60,773 bases of DNA from Thalassobaculaceae bacterium (lineage in GTDB: Bacteria; Pseudomonadota; Alphaproteobacteria; Thalassobaculales; Thalassobaculaceae). The notes beneath the pieces were generated by a model. It saw nothing but the letters and a program-made list of their open reading frames with translations, ran no database searches and was not told the origin of the DNA. The stretch is taken from positions 1 to 60,773 of the forward strand of contig JARGOG010000028.1 of the NCBI GenBank assembly GCA_029212785.1. Direction: 5' to 3'. This document shows, in pieces, positions 33,142-41,446 of this stretch (its first letter is position 1; each line of letters opens with the position of its first letter). The position numbers and the translations under genes were made by a program.

Positions 33142-33720
33142 ATGAGTACGAAGTCCATAGTCCGTGCTGGCGATCCCGTATTGCGTCGTGTGGCGGCTGC
33201 GGTGCCCGACCCGACCGCTCCCCATGTCGCCGACCTGATCCGGGAAATGGAAGCCAGTCTGTATGACGCCGGCGGCATCGGCCTGGCCGCACCGCAGATC
33301 GGCGTGTCGCAGCGGGTGATCCTGATCTCCGTGCCGGCGAGCCGGATGACCGAAGATCCCGATGACGGGCCGCTCGCTCTAACGGCGCTGGTCAATCCGG
33401 AGCTGACACCGATCGGCGACGGCCGCGCGACCGGTATGGAGGGGTGCCTGTCGATCCCGGGCATGCGCGGCGAGGTCGAGCGCTGGTCCCGGGTGCGGAT
33501 CACGGCGGTCACACCGGAGGGCCGGCCGGTCGACACGGTCATGGCCGGCATGCGTGCCCGGGTGCTGCAGCACGAGATCGATCATCTGGACGGCATTCTC
33601 TATCTCGACCGGATGACCGACTTCACCCGCTTCGGCTATGTCGAGGAATTGATCGAGGCCGACATGCGGGAACGCCCGCCGCGGTCTCTTGAAACCATCC
33701 CGGAGGAACAGGTGCGATGA
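33142..33720 (+). CDS. def: Peptide deformylase
   Basis: A 192-residue metalloenzyme that removes the formyl group from nascent proteins. All three motifs are present: GIGLAAPQ (45-52), EGCLS with the metal ligand Cys102, and QHEIDHLDG with ligands His144 and His148 and catalytic Glu145. The start at 33142 is the only one giving the family N-terminus (KSIVRAGDPVLRR). The stop overlaps the COQ9-family ATG by four bases. Normal length and complete active site. Confidence 0.96.
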   Translation: MSTKSIVRAGDPVLRRVAAAVPDPTAPHVADLIREMEASLYDAGGIGLAAPQIGVSQRVILISVPASRMTEDPDDGPLALTALVNPELTPIGDGRATGMEGCLSIPGMRGEVERWSRVRITAVTPEGRPVDTVMAGMRARVLQHEIDHLDGILYLDRMTDFTRFGYVEELIEADMRERPPRSLETIPEEQVR

Positions 33721-34394
33721 GCGCTTATGGGACCGAGCAGGCGACGGCGATGGACGTTCTGCGCGACCGCATTCTGGATGCCGCCCTGCCCAATGTCCTG
33801 TTCGACGGCTGGACCCGCAGAAGCCTGGTTGATGGCGCGCGGGCCGAAGGCCTGGCGGCGGAGGATGTCGACATCGCCTTCCCGACTGGCGTGCGCTCGG
33901 CCGTTGCCCATTGGCTCGCCCGCGCAGATGCGCAGATGGCGGCGGACATGGCGGTGCACGGCCTGGACGGCCTGAAGATCCGCGAGAAGGTGGCGCTCGG
34001 CGTGCGGTTGCGTCTTGAGGCGGCGGAGTCGCACCGGGAAGCGGTGCGCCGCGCGCTCTCCTATCTGGCGCTGCCGGGCAACGCCGGCATCGCCGCGCGC
34101 AGCCTGTACCGCACGGTCGACACGATCTGGCGGGAATGCGGCGACACCGCCACCGACTTCAATTTCTATACCAAGCGCGGCTTGCTTGCGGCGGTGTTCA
34201 GCTCGACCCTGTTGTACTGGCTCGACGATACGTCCGAGGGGCATGTCGACACCTGGGCCTTCCTCGACCGCCGGATCGGCGACGTGATGAAGGTGCCTCG
34301 GATCACCGCGCGGCTGAAATCGCTTGGCGACTATCTGCCCAACCCGGGCCGCTTCTCGCGGGCCTGGCGGGCTGCCCGCGGATCCTCCGCCTGA
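33717..34394 (+). CDS. COQ9 family protein (ubiquinone biosynthesis)
   Basis: A 225-residue protein of the COQ9 family. COQ9 proteins bind lipids and support the hydroxylase step of ubiquinone synthesis in mitochondria; the family is otherwise largely restricted to alphaproteobacteria. The diagnostic C-terminal block is [20 protein letters not shown], then [20 protein letters not shown] and RRIGDVMKV. It overlaps def by four bases (ATGA), implying translational coupling of an unrelated housekeeping pair. Confidence 0.92.
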   Translation: MSAYGTEQATAMDVLRDRILDAALPNVLFDGWTRRSLVDGARAEGLAAEDVDIAFPTGVRSAVAHWLARADAQMAADMAVHGLDGLKIREKVALGVRLRLEAAESHREAVRRALSYLALPGNAGIAARSLYRTVDTIWRECGDTATDFNFYTKRGLLAAVFSSTLLYWLDDTSEGHVDTWAFLDRRIGDVMKVPRITARLKSLGDYLPNPGRFSRAWRAARGSSA

Positions 34395-34530
34395 TCCGGC
34401 CCGAGCAGCCCGCTACCCGCGTGGCGCGAACCGACCCGGAAATGCACTGATAGCGCTTGCCGACGCAGGCCAGCCGGTTATGCTGCCCGCACTACGTCTT
34501 TGTTGCATCGCACAGGTGGGTTTGTCACCG

Positions 34531-35358
34531 ATGGCCATCGCCGGGGCCCAGACTACGGAAGCGCCTTCCGCCTCCTCGCCGCCGATGCTGGAGGTCACCG
34601 ATCTCCATAAACGGTTCGGCGATCTCGAAGTACTTAAAGGCGTGTCGCTCTCGACCGCCAACAGCAACGTCATTTCGATGATCGGCGCGTCCGGATCGGG
34701 AAAGTCGACCTTTCTGCGCTGCATCAATCTGCTCGAGACCCCCAATGCCGGCGAGGTGCGGGTCGATGGCGAACTCATCAAAATGGTCACGACGCGCGAC
34801 GGCAGTCTGAAGCCGGCCGATATCAGCCAAGTCGACCGCATCCGCTCCCGCCTCGCCATGGTGTTTCAGAGCTTCAATCTCTGGACGCATATGACGGTTC
34901 TGGAGAACGTGATCGAGGCGCCGGTCCATGTGCTCGGCGTGCCGAAGCGCGAGGCGATCGAGAAGGCCGAGGCGCTGCTCGACAAGGTGGGCATCGTGGA
35001 CAAACGCGACCAGTACCCGGCGCATCTGTCCGGCGGCCAGCAGCAGCGCTGCGCCATCGCCCGTGCTTTGGCGATGGAACCGAGCGTCATGCTGTTCGAC
35101 GAGCCGACCTCTGCCCTCGACCCGGAACTCGTCGGCGAGGTGCTGCGGGTCATGCGACGGCTCGCCGAGGAAGGGCGCACGATGGTCATCGTGACCCACG
35201 AGATGCGCTTCGCCCGGGAGGTCTCGGACGAGGTGGTTTTCCTGCACGAGGGTCGGATCGAGGAACAAGGTCCGCCGGCGCAGGTGTTCGGCAACCCGGT
35301 CTCGGACCGGTGCCGCCAATTCCTTGCGACCACCGAAGGGGCGGCCGCGGGGCATTAA
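34531..35358 (+). CDS. Polar amino-acid ABC transporter ATP-binding protein (HisP/OccP type)
   Basis: A roughly 275-residue ABC ATPase. Walker A is GASGSGKST, the Q-loop [17 protein letters not shown] is typical of histidine/arginine/opine transporters, the signature is LSGGQQQR and Walker B is [13 protein letters not shown]. The start at 34531 is a judgement: the frame is open upstream and another ATG at 34585 sits just before the first strand ([12 protein letters not shown]). First gene of an ATPase, binding-protein, permease, permease operon; the specific ligand is not resolvable. Confidence 0.92.
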   Translation: MAIAGAQTTEAPSASSPPMLEVTDLHKRFGDLEVLKGVSLSTANSNVISMIGASGSGKSTFLRCINLLETPNAGEVRVDGELIKMVTTRDGSLKPADISQVDRIRSRLAMVFQSFNLWTHMTVLENVIEAPVHVLGVPKREAIEKAEALLDKVGIVDKRDQYPAHLSGGQQQRCAIARALAMEPSVMLFDEPTSALDPELVGEVLRVMRRLAEEGRTMVIVTHEMRFAREVSDEVVFLHEGRIEEQGPPAQVFGNPVSDRCRQFLATTEGAAAGH

Positions 35359-35410
35359 TCCCGAACCCGGTGCAATCGGGAGAGGACGTGTTCAACCAGG
35401 AGGACTTCAC

Positions 35411-36268
35411 ATGAAAAAGCTGACCACGCTGCTGGCGGTCGCGGCTCTCGCCACCGGCGTCGCCACCGCCGCCTCGGCCGCGGATTGGGGCAAGGGCTCG
35501 ACCGTGCGCATCGCCACGGAAGGCGCCTATGCGCCGTGGAACTACACCGACTCGTCGGGCAACCTCGTGGGCTTCGAGGTCGATCTCTACCAGGATCTGT
35601 GCAGGCGCATGGAGGTCGAGTGCACCCTGCAGCAGCAGGCGTGGGAAGGCATCATCCCGGCGCTGCAGGCCGGGAAGTACGACGCGATCATTGCCGGCAT
35701 GTCGATCACCGAGAAGCGCATGGAGGTCATCACCTTCTCGCGCTCCTACGCCGCCACCCCTGCCGTCTTCGTCGTGAAGTCCGACGGCCCGTTCGCCGGG
35801 TTCTCGGCCGGTATCGACTCGGTGTCGATGGCCGATATCGACGATGCCGAAAAGGCTGCCATCGCCAAGGTGAAGGAAGCCTTCGCCGGCAAGACCATCG
35901 GCGTGCAGATCGCCACGACCCACGAGAACTTCCTGAACGAGTTCATCGCCGGCGACGTGACGGTGAAGACCTACGACACCCAGGAGAATCTGGACCTCGA
36001 CCTGCAGGCCGGTCGGGTCGACGCCGCCCTGGCCGCGATGTCCTACTGGAAGCCGCTGCTGGAGAATGACGGGGGCAAGGGCCTGGAGATGGTCGGCCCG
36101 GGCTTTACCGGCGGTCCGTTCGGTAATGGTGTGGGCGCCGGCATTCGCAAGGAGGACCAGGCGCTGGCCGACATGTTCTCCACGGCGATCGGCGAGGCCA
36201 TCGCCGACGGCACGCTCAGTAAGCTTGCGATCGAGCATTTCGGCTTCGACGCCTCGGCGAAGGAATGA
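35411..36268 (+). CDS. Polar amino-acid ABC transporter substrate-binding protein
   Basis: A 285-residue periplasmic binding protein of the type II amino-acid family. Signal peptide MKKLTTLLAVAALATGVATA then ASA. Ligand-site landmarks are VRIATEGAYAPWNYTDSSGN, GFEVDLYQDLCRRM, AWEGIIPALQAGKYDAIIAG and MSITEKR, where the aromatic and Arg/Asp residues bind the amino-acid backbone. A strong AGGAGG lies before the ATG. It follows the ATPase by 52 bases. Basic amino acids or opines are likely ligands, by family. Confidence 0.93.
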   Translation: MKKLTTLLAVAALATGVATAASAADWGKGSTVRIATEGAYAPWNYTDSSGNLVGFEVDLYQDLCRRMEVECTLQQQAWEGIIPALQAGKYDAIIAGMSITEKRMEVITFSRSYAATPAVFVVKSDGPFAGFSAGIDSVSMADIDDAEKAAIAKVKEAFAGKTIGVQIATTHENFLNEFIAGDVTVKTYDTQENLDLDLQAGRVDAALAAMSYWKPLLENDGGKGLEMVGPGFTGGPFGNGVGAGIRKEDQALADMFSTAIGEAIADGTLSKLAIEHFGFDASAKE

Positions 36269-36291
36269 CCCTCTCCGAGTGACCATTGTGG

Positions 36292-36319
36292 ACGGGGACG
36301 GCCAGGCGGCCGTCCCCGT
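36292..36319 (+). terminator. Strong intercistronic hairpin after the binding-protein gene
   Basis: ACGGGGACGGCC, loop AGGC, GGCCGTCCCCGT: a perfect 12-bp stem 23 bases after the stop, followed by TCGTTTTCG. The weak T-tail suggests partial termination or 3' protection favouring binding-protein synthesis over the permeases, the same layout as after livK. Confidence 0.7.
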
Positions 36320-36363
36320 TCGTTTTCGACGGCGGACGGATAGGTTCGGGGGATGAGCGCCGC

Positions 36364-37077
36364 ATGGCGGACTGGATGAGCCTGCTGGCCTGGGGCGATT
36401 CGGGTTGGGGAGACGAGATGATCCGCGGCGCCGGCTGGACGCTGCTGGTGGCGGTGATCGCCTTCGCCCTCGGCATCGTGGTCGGCATCGCCGGTGCCGC
36501 GGTCAAGCTGTCCCAGGTGCCGTTCGTGCCCCTGCTCGGCGATGTCTACACCACGCTGGTCCGTGGCGTGCCGGACCTGATCACCATCTACATCATCTTC
36601 TTCGGCGGCGGTCAGGCGGCGATGGCCGTTGCCCGGCTGTTCGGCCATACCGGCTATATCGAATTCGATGCGCTGACCACCGGGGTGCTGGCGCTTGGCT
36701 TCATCTCGGGAGCCTATGCGACGGAGGTGATCCGCGGCGCGGTCATGGCGGTACCCAAGGGCCAGATCGAGGCCGCCAAAGCCTGCGGCATGAACCGCCG
36801 GACGATGTTCCGGCGCATCCTGGTGCCGCAGGTCGCGCGCTATGCCCTGCCGGGGCTGGGCAATGTCTGGCAGCTCACCCTGAAGGACACCTCGCTGATC
36901 TCCGTCGTCGGGCTGACCGAAATCATGCGTCAGGCCTTCGTGGCCTCCGGGTCGACCAAGCAGCCGATCGTCTTCTTTGTCTCCGCGGCGGTGCTGTATC
37001 TGGCGCTGACCTCGCTCTCCAACAAGGTGTTCGACCGGGTCGAGATCGTCGCCAACCGCGGCGTGCGGAGGGCCTGA
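36364..37077 (+). CDS. Polar amino-acid ABC transporter permease (HisQ type)
   Basis: A 237-residue inner-membrane permease with about five helices. TLVRGVPDLITIYIIFFGGG is the N-terminal family block. The EAA loop is AVMAVPKGQIEAAKACGMNR. Start ATG at 36364 (MADWMSLL); a GTG further upstream would cross the hairpin and is unlikely. It is followed after three bases by the second permease, with which it forms the heterodimeric pore. Confidence 0.93.
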   Translation: MADWMSLLAWGDSGWGDEMIRGAGWTLLVAVIAFALGIVVGIAGAAVKLSQVPFVPLLGDVYTTLVRGVPDLITIYIIFFGGGQAAMAVARLFGHTGYIEFDALTTGVLALGFISGAYATEVIRGAVMAVPKGQIEAAKACGMNRRTMFRRILVPQVARYALPGLGNVWQLTLKDTSLISVVGLTEIMRQAFVASGSTKQPIVFFVSAAVLYLALTSLSNKVFDRVEIVANRGVRRA

Positions 37078-37080
37078 CGG

Positions 37081-37815
37081 ATGACCACGCTGTTCGACCA
37101 CCCGGACAATACCTGGGAGCTGATCGCCAACGGGCTGCCCTGGACCCTGTCGCTTGCCGGCGGCTCGCTGGCGCTCGGGTTCTTTCTGGCGATCGGCCTC
37201 GCGCTGGTGCGGCTGTCGCCGTTCCGGCCGCTGCAGTGGGTGGCCTATGCCTATGTCTACCTGTTCCGCTCGACCCCGCTGCTGGTCCAGATCTTCCTGA
37301 TCTACTACGGGCTCGGCCAGTTCGAGGCGGTGCAGAAGAGTTTTATGTGGCCCTTCCTGCGGGAGGCGCATTGGTGCGCGGTCCTGGCGCTGACCCTCAA
37401 CACGACCGCCTATACCTCCGAGATCATCCGCGGCGGCCTGCTGGCGGTGCCGTGGGGGCAGGTGGAGGCGGCCAAGGCCTGCGGCATGGGCATGGGGCTG
37501 CGTTTCCGGCGGGTGGTCTTCCCCCAGGCGATCCGCCAGGCATTGCCGGCCTATGGCAACGAGATCGTGCTGATGGTGAAATCGACCTCGCTGGTGAGCA
37601 CCATCACCATCCTCGACATGACCCTGATCGCCCGCAAGGAGACGTCCGCCACCTTCAGCATCGAGCCATTGTTCATCGCCGCCGTCTTCTACCTGGTGAT
37701 CAACTTCCTGGCGACGCGCGCGGTCATGTGGCTGGAGTACCGCATGTCCCCGGATCTGCGGGAAGCGAGGACGGGCAAGACCTTGCCGGATCAGGATGTC
37801 GTGCGTGCCCATTGA
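37081..37815 (+). CDS. Polar amino-acid ABC transporter permease (HisM type)
   Basis: A 244-residue inner-membrane permease with about five helices. YLFRSTPLLVQIFLIYYGLG is the conserved N-terminal block and GGLLAVPWGQVEAAKACGMG is the EAA loop. Last gene of the transporter operon. Its 3' end overlaps the downstream acetyltransferase gene by 20 bases. Confidence 0.93.
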   Translation: MTTLFDHPDNTWELIANGLPWTLSLAGGSLALGFFLAIGLALVRLSPFRPLQWVAYAYVYLFRSTPLLVQIFLIYYGLGQFEAVQKSFMWPFLREAHWCAVLALTLNTTAYTSEIIRGGLLAVPWGQVEAAKACGMGMGLRFRRVVFPQAIRQALPAYGNEIVLMVKSTSLVSTITILDMTLIARKETSATFSIEPLFIAAVFYLVINFLATRAVMWLEYRMSPDLREARTGKTLPDQDVVRAH

Positions 37816-38320
37816 ACTCGTACCCTATCCGGCGGCGGAGCTCGATCGGCTGGAAGCCTGGCTCATCGCCGGCCATGTGAAGCGCTGGTGGAAGCCGCAT
37901 TGGACGGCCTCGGTGGTCGAGGCGTTCCGTGCGGGCGACGCGGTTCCGGCGTGGATCAGACCCTGGCGGATCGACCTGGACGGCCGGCCGGTCGGCTATG
38001 CCCAGGACTACGACGCCCTGCAGGATGGCGATGTCTGGAGCCAGGTGGACGGGGTCGGCCCCGGCACCCGGGGTGTCGACCTGCTGATCGGCGAAGAGGA
38101 CGTGGTGAACCGCAAGCATGGGCGGGCGGCGATCCGGGCGCTTACGGCACTTCTTTTCACCGAGGACGCCTGCGAGCGGGTGGTGGCCGATCCGCATCCC
38201 GATCATTGGGGAGCGATCATCGCCTTCCAGAAGGCCGGCTACCGCGAGCGCGGCCGACATCGCTTCCCGTCCGGGCAGGTCATGGTGCTGACGGCGGCGA
38301 AATCGGTTTGGAAAGCTTGA
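37796..38320 (+). CDS. GNAT acetyltransferase, AAC(6')-like
   Basis: A 174-residue N-acetyltransferase resembling the aminoglycoside 6'-N-acetyltransferase branch (AAC(6')-Ib type). RGVDLLIGEEDVVNRKHGR followed by AAIRALTALLFTEDACERVV corresponds to the acetyl-CoA loop and helix. DPHPDHWGAIIAFQKAGYRE matches the DPsPsNxRAIrxYEKAGF block. The acetyl-CoA loop is HGRAAI rather than a clean Q/RxxGxG/A. The start at 37796 overlaps the permease; GTG at 37805 has a somewhat better-placed AGGAT. Drug acetylation is unproven; many such chromosomal homologues have other amines as substrates. Confidence 0.82.
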   Translation: MSCVPIELVPYPAAELDRLEAWLIAGHVKRWWKPHWTASVVEAFRAGDAVPAWIRPWRIDLDGRPVGYAQDYDALQDGDVWSQVDGVGPGTRGVDLLIGEEDVVNRKHGRAAIRALTALLFTEDACERVVADPHPDHWGAIIAFQKAGYRERGRHRFPSGQVMVLTAAKSVWKA

Positions 38321-38359
38321 ACGCAACGGGCTTTTGGGGAACGTTAGGTTCCTGACGCC

Positions 38360-38584
38360 GTGCGCATCGCGACCGAGGGCTCTGTGGAAGATCTGGAAGA
38401 ACTGAAACGCCGGCTCGCCGAATTGAAGACCGAACACCGTGACCTGGATGACGTGATCGCCCGTCTGATCGAGCATGCGCCGTTCGACCAGATCCAACTT
38501 CAGCGCCTGAAGAAGCGCAAGCTGTCGCTGAAGGATCAGATGAGCCGGCTCGAAAGCGAGCTCCTGCCCGACATCATCGCCTGA
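38360..38584 (+). CDS. YdcH/DUF465 family protein
   Basis: A 74-residue (or 66-residue) helical protein with the DUF465 pattern LAELKTEHRDLDDVIARLIE, then QIQLQRLKKRKLSLKDQMSR and LPDIIA at the end. Two amphipathic helices form a small coiled-coil hairpin; function unknown. The listed start is a GTG. A second in-frame GTG at 38384 has GAGGG at good spacing and could be the true start. It stands alone downstream of the acetyltransferase. Confidence 0.88.
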   Translation: MRIATEGSVEDLEELKRRLAELKTEHRDLDDVIARLIEHAPFDQIQLQRLKKRKLSLKDQMSRLESELLPDIIA

Positions 38585-38632
38585 GCGGGATATCCGGGAG
38601 CGGGAGGGCCGAGAACGGGGTCTGCGGACCGG

Positions 38633-39124
38633 TCAGCGCCGGTCGTTGTATTTCAGGATCACCTTGCGCAGGCCGCCCATCAGTTCGGCCCCGATCGGGC
38701 CGCCATCGCCCTTGATCTTGGCCTGGCTGATCGCTTTCAGCGCGTCGACATGCATGCCCAGCACCTCGGTCTCGGTCGCCGCGATCTGCTCGGACAGGTC
38801 GATGAACTTGCAGGCGCTGTCACCGACCTGGCTGACCAGCGGGTAACCGAACGTGCCGGCCTGACCACGCAGATCGTGCAGCAGGCTGCGCAGGCGGCCG
38901 AGCGCGACCTCGTCATCGCCGTCGGTCTTGCGCAGCATGGACATCGCTTCGCCCAGCGCGAGAATGTTGTCGGCGAAAATCTGCTCGAACTCACCCGACA
39001 GTTTGGCAACCTGCTTGTCGGCGCGGTTGATCAGGTTCTTCGGGTCGGTGCCCTGTTCGATCCGGACTTTTTTCTTGATCGGATTCGGGTTGTCGATGAA
39101 TTCGACCTTCGGCTTGTCAGCCAT
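38633..39124 (-). CDS. Histidine phosphotransfer (Hpt)-like protein
   Basis: A 163-residue helical protein. LRSLLHDLRGQAGTFGYPLV (about 79-98) matches the Hpt phosphorylation site HxL(K/R)GxAxxxG, with His83 the probable phospho-acceptor. An N-terminal polar segment (NPNPIKKKVRIEQGTDPK) precedes the helical bundle. The start is the ATG at 39124; a TTG one codon upstream is also open. It lies 28 bases after the receiver gene on the same strand, so the two probably form a phosphorelay pair. No kinase is nearby. Confidence 0.82.
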   Translation of the reverse strand: MADKPKVEFIDNPNPIKKKVRIEQGTDPKNLINRADKQVAKLSGEFEQIFADNILALGEAMSMLRKTDGDDEVALGRLRSLLHDLRGQAGTFGYPLVSQVGDSACKFIDLSEQIAATETEVLGMHVDALKAISQAKIKGDGGPIGAELMGGLRKVILKYNDRR

Positions 39125-39152
39125 CAAAGTCCCCTGAAGCGACGGTCGGGTT

Positions 39153-39695
39153 TCAAGCTTGGTTCAACGCGTCGATGTCGTCCACATCGTCCATCGACCG
39201 GTCGTCGGCGCGCCGCTTGGGCCCAAGATATCCGGGGTCGAAGCGGCGGCGGCGGTCCGGCCCGAAATACGATCCGGTGCGGACGAATCGGCGCGGGTTC
39301 TCGATGATGGAGACAATTCGGGCATAGATCGCGGCGGCGGAGACCGGCTTCGCCAGAAACTCGGTCATGCCGGTGTCGCGGGCCTGGAGAACGTTGCGGG
39401 CGATGGTGTTCGCCGAGACGACAATCACCGGAATCAGCGGATTGAGGCCGCGCTTGCCGCTGCGCACGGTCTGCAGAAGCTTCGAGCCGGTCATCCCATC
39501 GAGTTCCCAATCCATGATGATGATATCGATCGAATTGTTCCGCAGTTCCTCCAGCGCCTCGTTGCCCTCGCGCGCCTCAAGCACGTGCGTTACGCCGAGT
39601 CCTTTGATGACGTTAACCAATATTGTGCGCATAAATCGGTTGTCCTCGACCACGAGGACCGACACGGCTTCCAGAGCATATGTCTTCATCGACAT
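39153..39695 (-). CDS. Single-domain response regulator with C-terminal extension
   Basis: A roughly 180-residue protein. The receiver domain (about 10-130) is complete: acidic pair Glu18-Asp19 in VVEDNR, phospho-acceptor Asp62 in IIIMDWEL, Ser94 in VVSAN and Lys116 in FLAKPVS. There is no recognisable output domain; a 40-residue tail has the YFGPDRRRR motif seen in several alphaproteobacterial CheY-like proteins. The start at 39695 has AAAGG upstream. It likely exchanges phosphate with the adjacent Hpt protein. The process controlled is unknown. Confidence 0.88.
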   Translation of the reverse strand: MSMKTYALEAVSVLVVEDNRFMRTILVNVIKGLGVTHVLEAREGNEALEELRNNSIDIIIMDWELDGMTGSKLLQTVRSGKRGLNPLIPVIVVSANTIARNVLQARDTGMTEFLAKPVSAAAIYARIVSIIENPRRFVRTGSYFGPDRRRRFDPGYLGPKRRADDRSMDDVDDIDALNQA

Positions 39696-39851
39696 CAGCA
39701 ACGCCTTTGATCACAAGGCTTTATTCTAACCATCACAACCGTGGCTGTCAGCATGACTGGCTCTTCTTGAACAGCGGGGAGCACGTTCGTATAGTCCGCG
39801 GCTTCGCCGCTCCTGCAGCCGGCGCGCAAAAGCGACAACTTGGAGGCGAAT

Positions 39852-40343
39852 GTGCCCTCACCCAAGGTCGGCGTGATCATGGGCAGCCAGTCCGACTGGT
39901 CCACCATGAAACACGTCTGCGAGGTATTGGAAGGCCTCGGAATCGCGCATGAGCAGCGGATTGTTTCGGCCCATCGCACGCCAAAGCGGATGGTTGAGTA
40001 TGCCGAGACAGCCAAAGCGCGTGGCCTGCAGGTGATCGTGGCCGGTGCCGGCGGTGCGGCGCATCTTCCGGGCATGGTCGCGGCGATGACGACGTTGCCG
40101 GTGCTCGGCGTTCCGGTCGAGAGTAAGGCGCTTTCCGGCTGGGACAGCCTGCTGTCGATCGTGCAGATGCCGGGGGGCGTGCCCGTCGGCACGTTGGCCA
40201 TCGGCAAGGCCGGCGCCACCAATGCCGGGCTGCTGGCGGCCTCGATCGTGGCGCTGTCGGATCCGGCGGTCGATGCGGCGCTGACCGCCTGGCGGCAGGC
40301 GCGGACCGACGCCGTGGCCGCTGTCCCCAGCGACGAGGGCTGA
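39852..40343 (+). CDS. purE: N5-carboxyaminoimidazole ribonucleotide mutase PurE
   Basis: A 163-residue class I PurE that moves the carboxylate from N5-CAIR to CAIR in purine synthesis. Signatures are [22 protein letters not shown] and [15 protein letters not shown], with the catalytic His in SAHRTP. The start is GTG at 39852, five bases after GGAGG; an open TTG at 39840 is less likely. It is followed two bases later by purK, which makes its substrate. Confidence 0.96.
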   Translation: MPSPKVGVIMGSQSDWSTMKHVCEVLEGLGIAHEQRIVSAHRTPKRMVEYAETAKARGLQVIVAGAGGAAHLPGMVAAMTTLPVLGVPVESKALSGWDSLLSIVQMPGGVPVGTLAIGKAGATNAGLLAASIVALSDPAVDAALTAWRQARTDAVAAVPSDEG

Positions 40344-40345
40344 CC

Positions 40346-41446
40346 ATGGCGCCACAACCTCCGAAGCCGCTGCCCGCGAATGCCACCATCGGCATTCTCG
40401 GGGGGGGGCAACTCGGCCGGATGACGGCGCTGGCCGCAGCGCCGCTCGGCTATCGCTGTCATATCTACGACCCGGATGCGGCCGGCGGCCCGGCGGCACA
40501 GGTTTCCGCCGCGGCGACCTCGGCAGCCTGGGACGACTGGGCGGCGCTCGACGCCTTCGCCAAGACGGTCGATGTTGTCACCTACGAGTTCGAGAATGTG
40601 CCTATGGCGACGGTCGACTATCTGATGCGGCGCGTGCCGGTCCGGCCGGGCCCGATGGCGCTGGAAGTGGCGCAGCACCGGGTCGAGGAGAAGAGCTTTG
40701 CCCGCGACCAGGGCCTCGAGACGGCGCATTATTGGGGGGTGACGACCCTGGACGAGCTGATCGACGGATTGGCCGCCGTCGGCGTGCCGTCGATCCTGAA
40801 GACCTGCCGCCTCGGCTATGACGGCAAGGGACAGATCCGTATCGACATGGATACCAGCCTGTCCAAGGTCTGGGACGATCTTGGCAGTGACGACGCGATC
40901 CTGGAGCGCATGGTGCGGTTCACCACCGAGGTATCCGTGATTGCCGCGCGTGGTCTGGACGGTGAGATCGCCTGCTTTCCAGTGACCGAGAACAGCCACG
41001 AGGATGGCATTCTGCGCCGTTCCGTGGTGCCGGCGCAGATCCCCGACGGGGTTGCCGAGGCGGCCCGCCATGCGGCCGAGACCCTGATCGAGGCGCTGGA
41101 CATCGTCGGTCTGCTCGCGGTCGAGATGTTCGTCACCGAGGAGGGCGAGGTCCTGGTGAACGAGGTCGCGCCCCGGCCGCATAATTCCGGGCACTGGACC
41201 CAGAATGGCTGCGCCACCTCCCAGTTCGAGCAGTTCGTGCGGGCGGTGACCGGTCTGCCGCTCGGGCCGACCGACATCCTGTTCGAGACCGAGATGCTCA
41301 ACCTGATCGGCGACGATGTGGACGCGGTTCCGGGTCATCTTCGAGATCCGGCGGCCCATGTGCACCTGTACGGCAAGGCCGAGAGCCGTCCCGGTCGTAA
41401 GATGGGCCATGTGAACCGACGGCTCAGCCTTCGCCGAGGGTCGTGA
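40346..41446 (+). CDS. purK: N5-carboxyaminoimidazole ribonucleotide synthase PurK
   Basis: A 366-residue ATP-grasp enzyme that carboxylates AIR using ATP and bicarbonate. The N-terminal glycine-rich loop IGILGGGQLGRMTALAA binds nucleotide. KTCRLGYDGKGQIRI and the C-terminal FVTEEGEVLVNEVAPRPHNS with HWTQNG are ATP-grasp and substrate-site motifs. It is directly coupled to purE. Its 3' end overlaps the convergent ccmI gene by 23 bases. Confidence 0.96.
   Translation: MAPQPPKPLPANATIGILGGGQLGRMTALAAAPLGYRCHIYDPDAAGGPAAQVSAAATSAAWDDWAALDAFAKTVDVVTYEFENVPMATVDYLMRRVPVRPGPMALEVAQHRVEEKSFARDQGLETAHYWGVTTLDELIDGLAAVGVPSILKTCRLGYDGKGQIRIDMDTSLSKVWDDLGSDDAILERMVRFTTEVSVIAARGLDGEIACFPVTENSHEDGILRRSVVPAQIPDGVAEAARHAAETLIEALDIVGLLAVEMFVTEEGEVLVNEVAPRPHNSGHWTQNGCATSQFEQFVRAVTGLPLGPTDILFETEMLNLIGDDVDAVPGHLRDPAAHVHLYGKAESRPGRKMGHVNRRLSLRRGS

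Noticed and set aside
36043-37812. A 589-codon minus-strand frame over the permease genes
   Set aside because: Both plus-strand permeases have full family motifs; the antisense frame is hydrophilic and repetitive.
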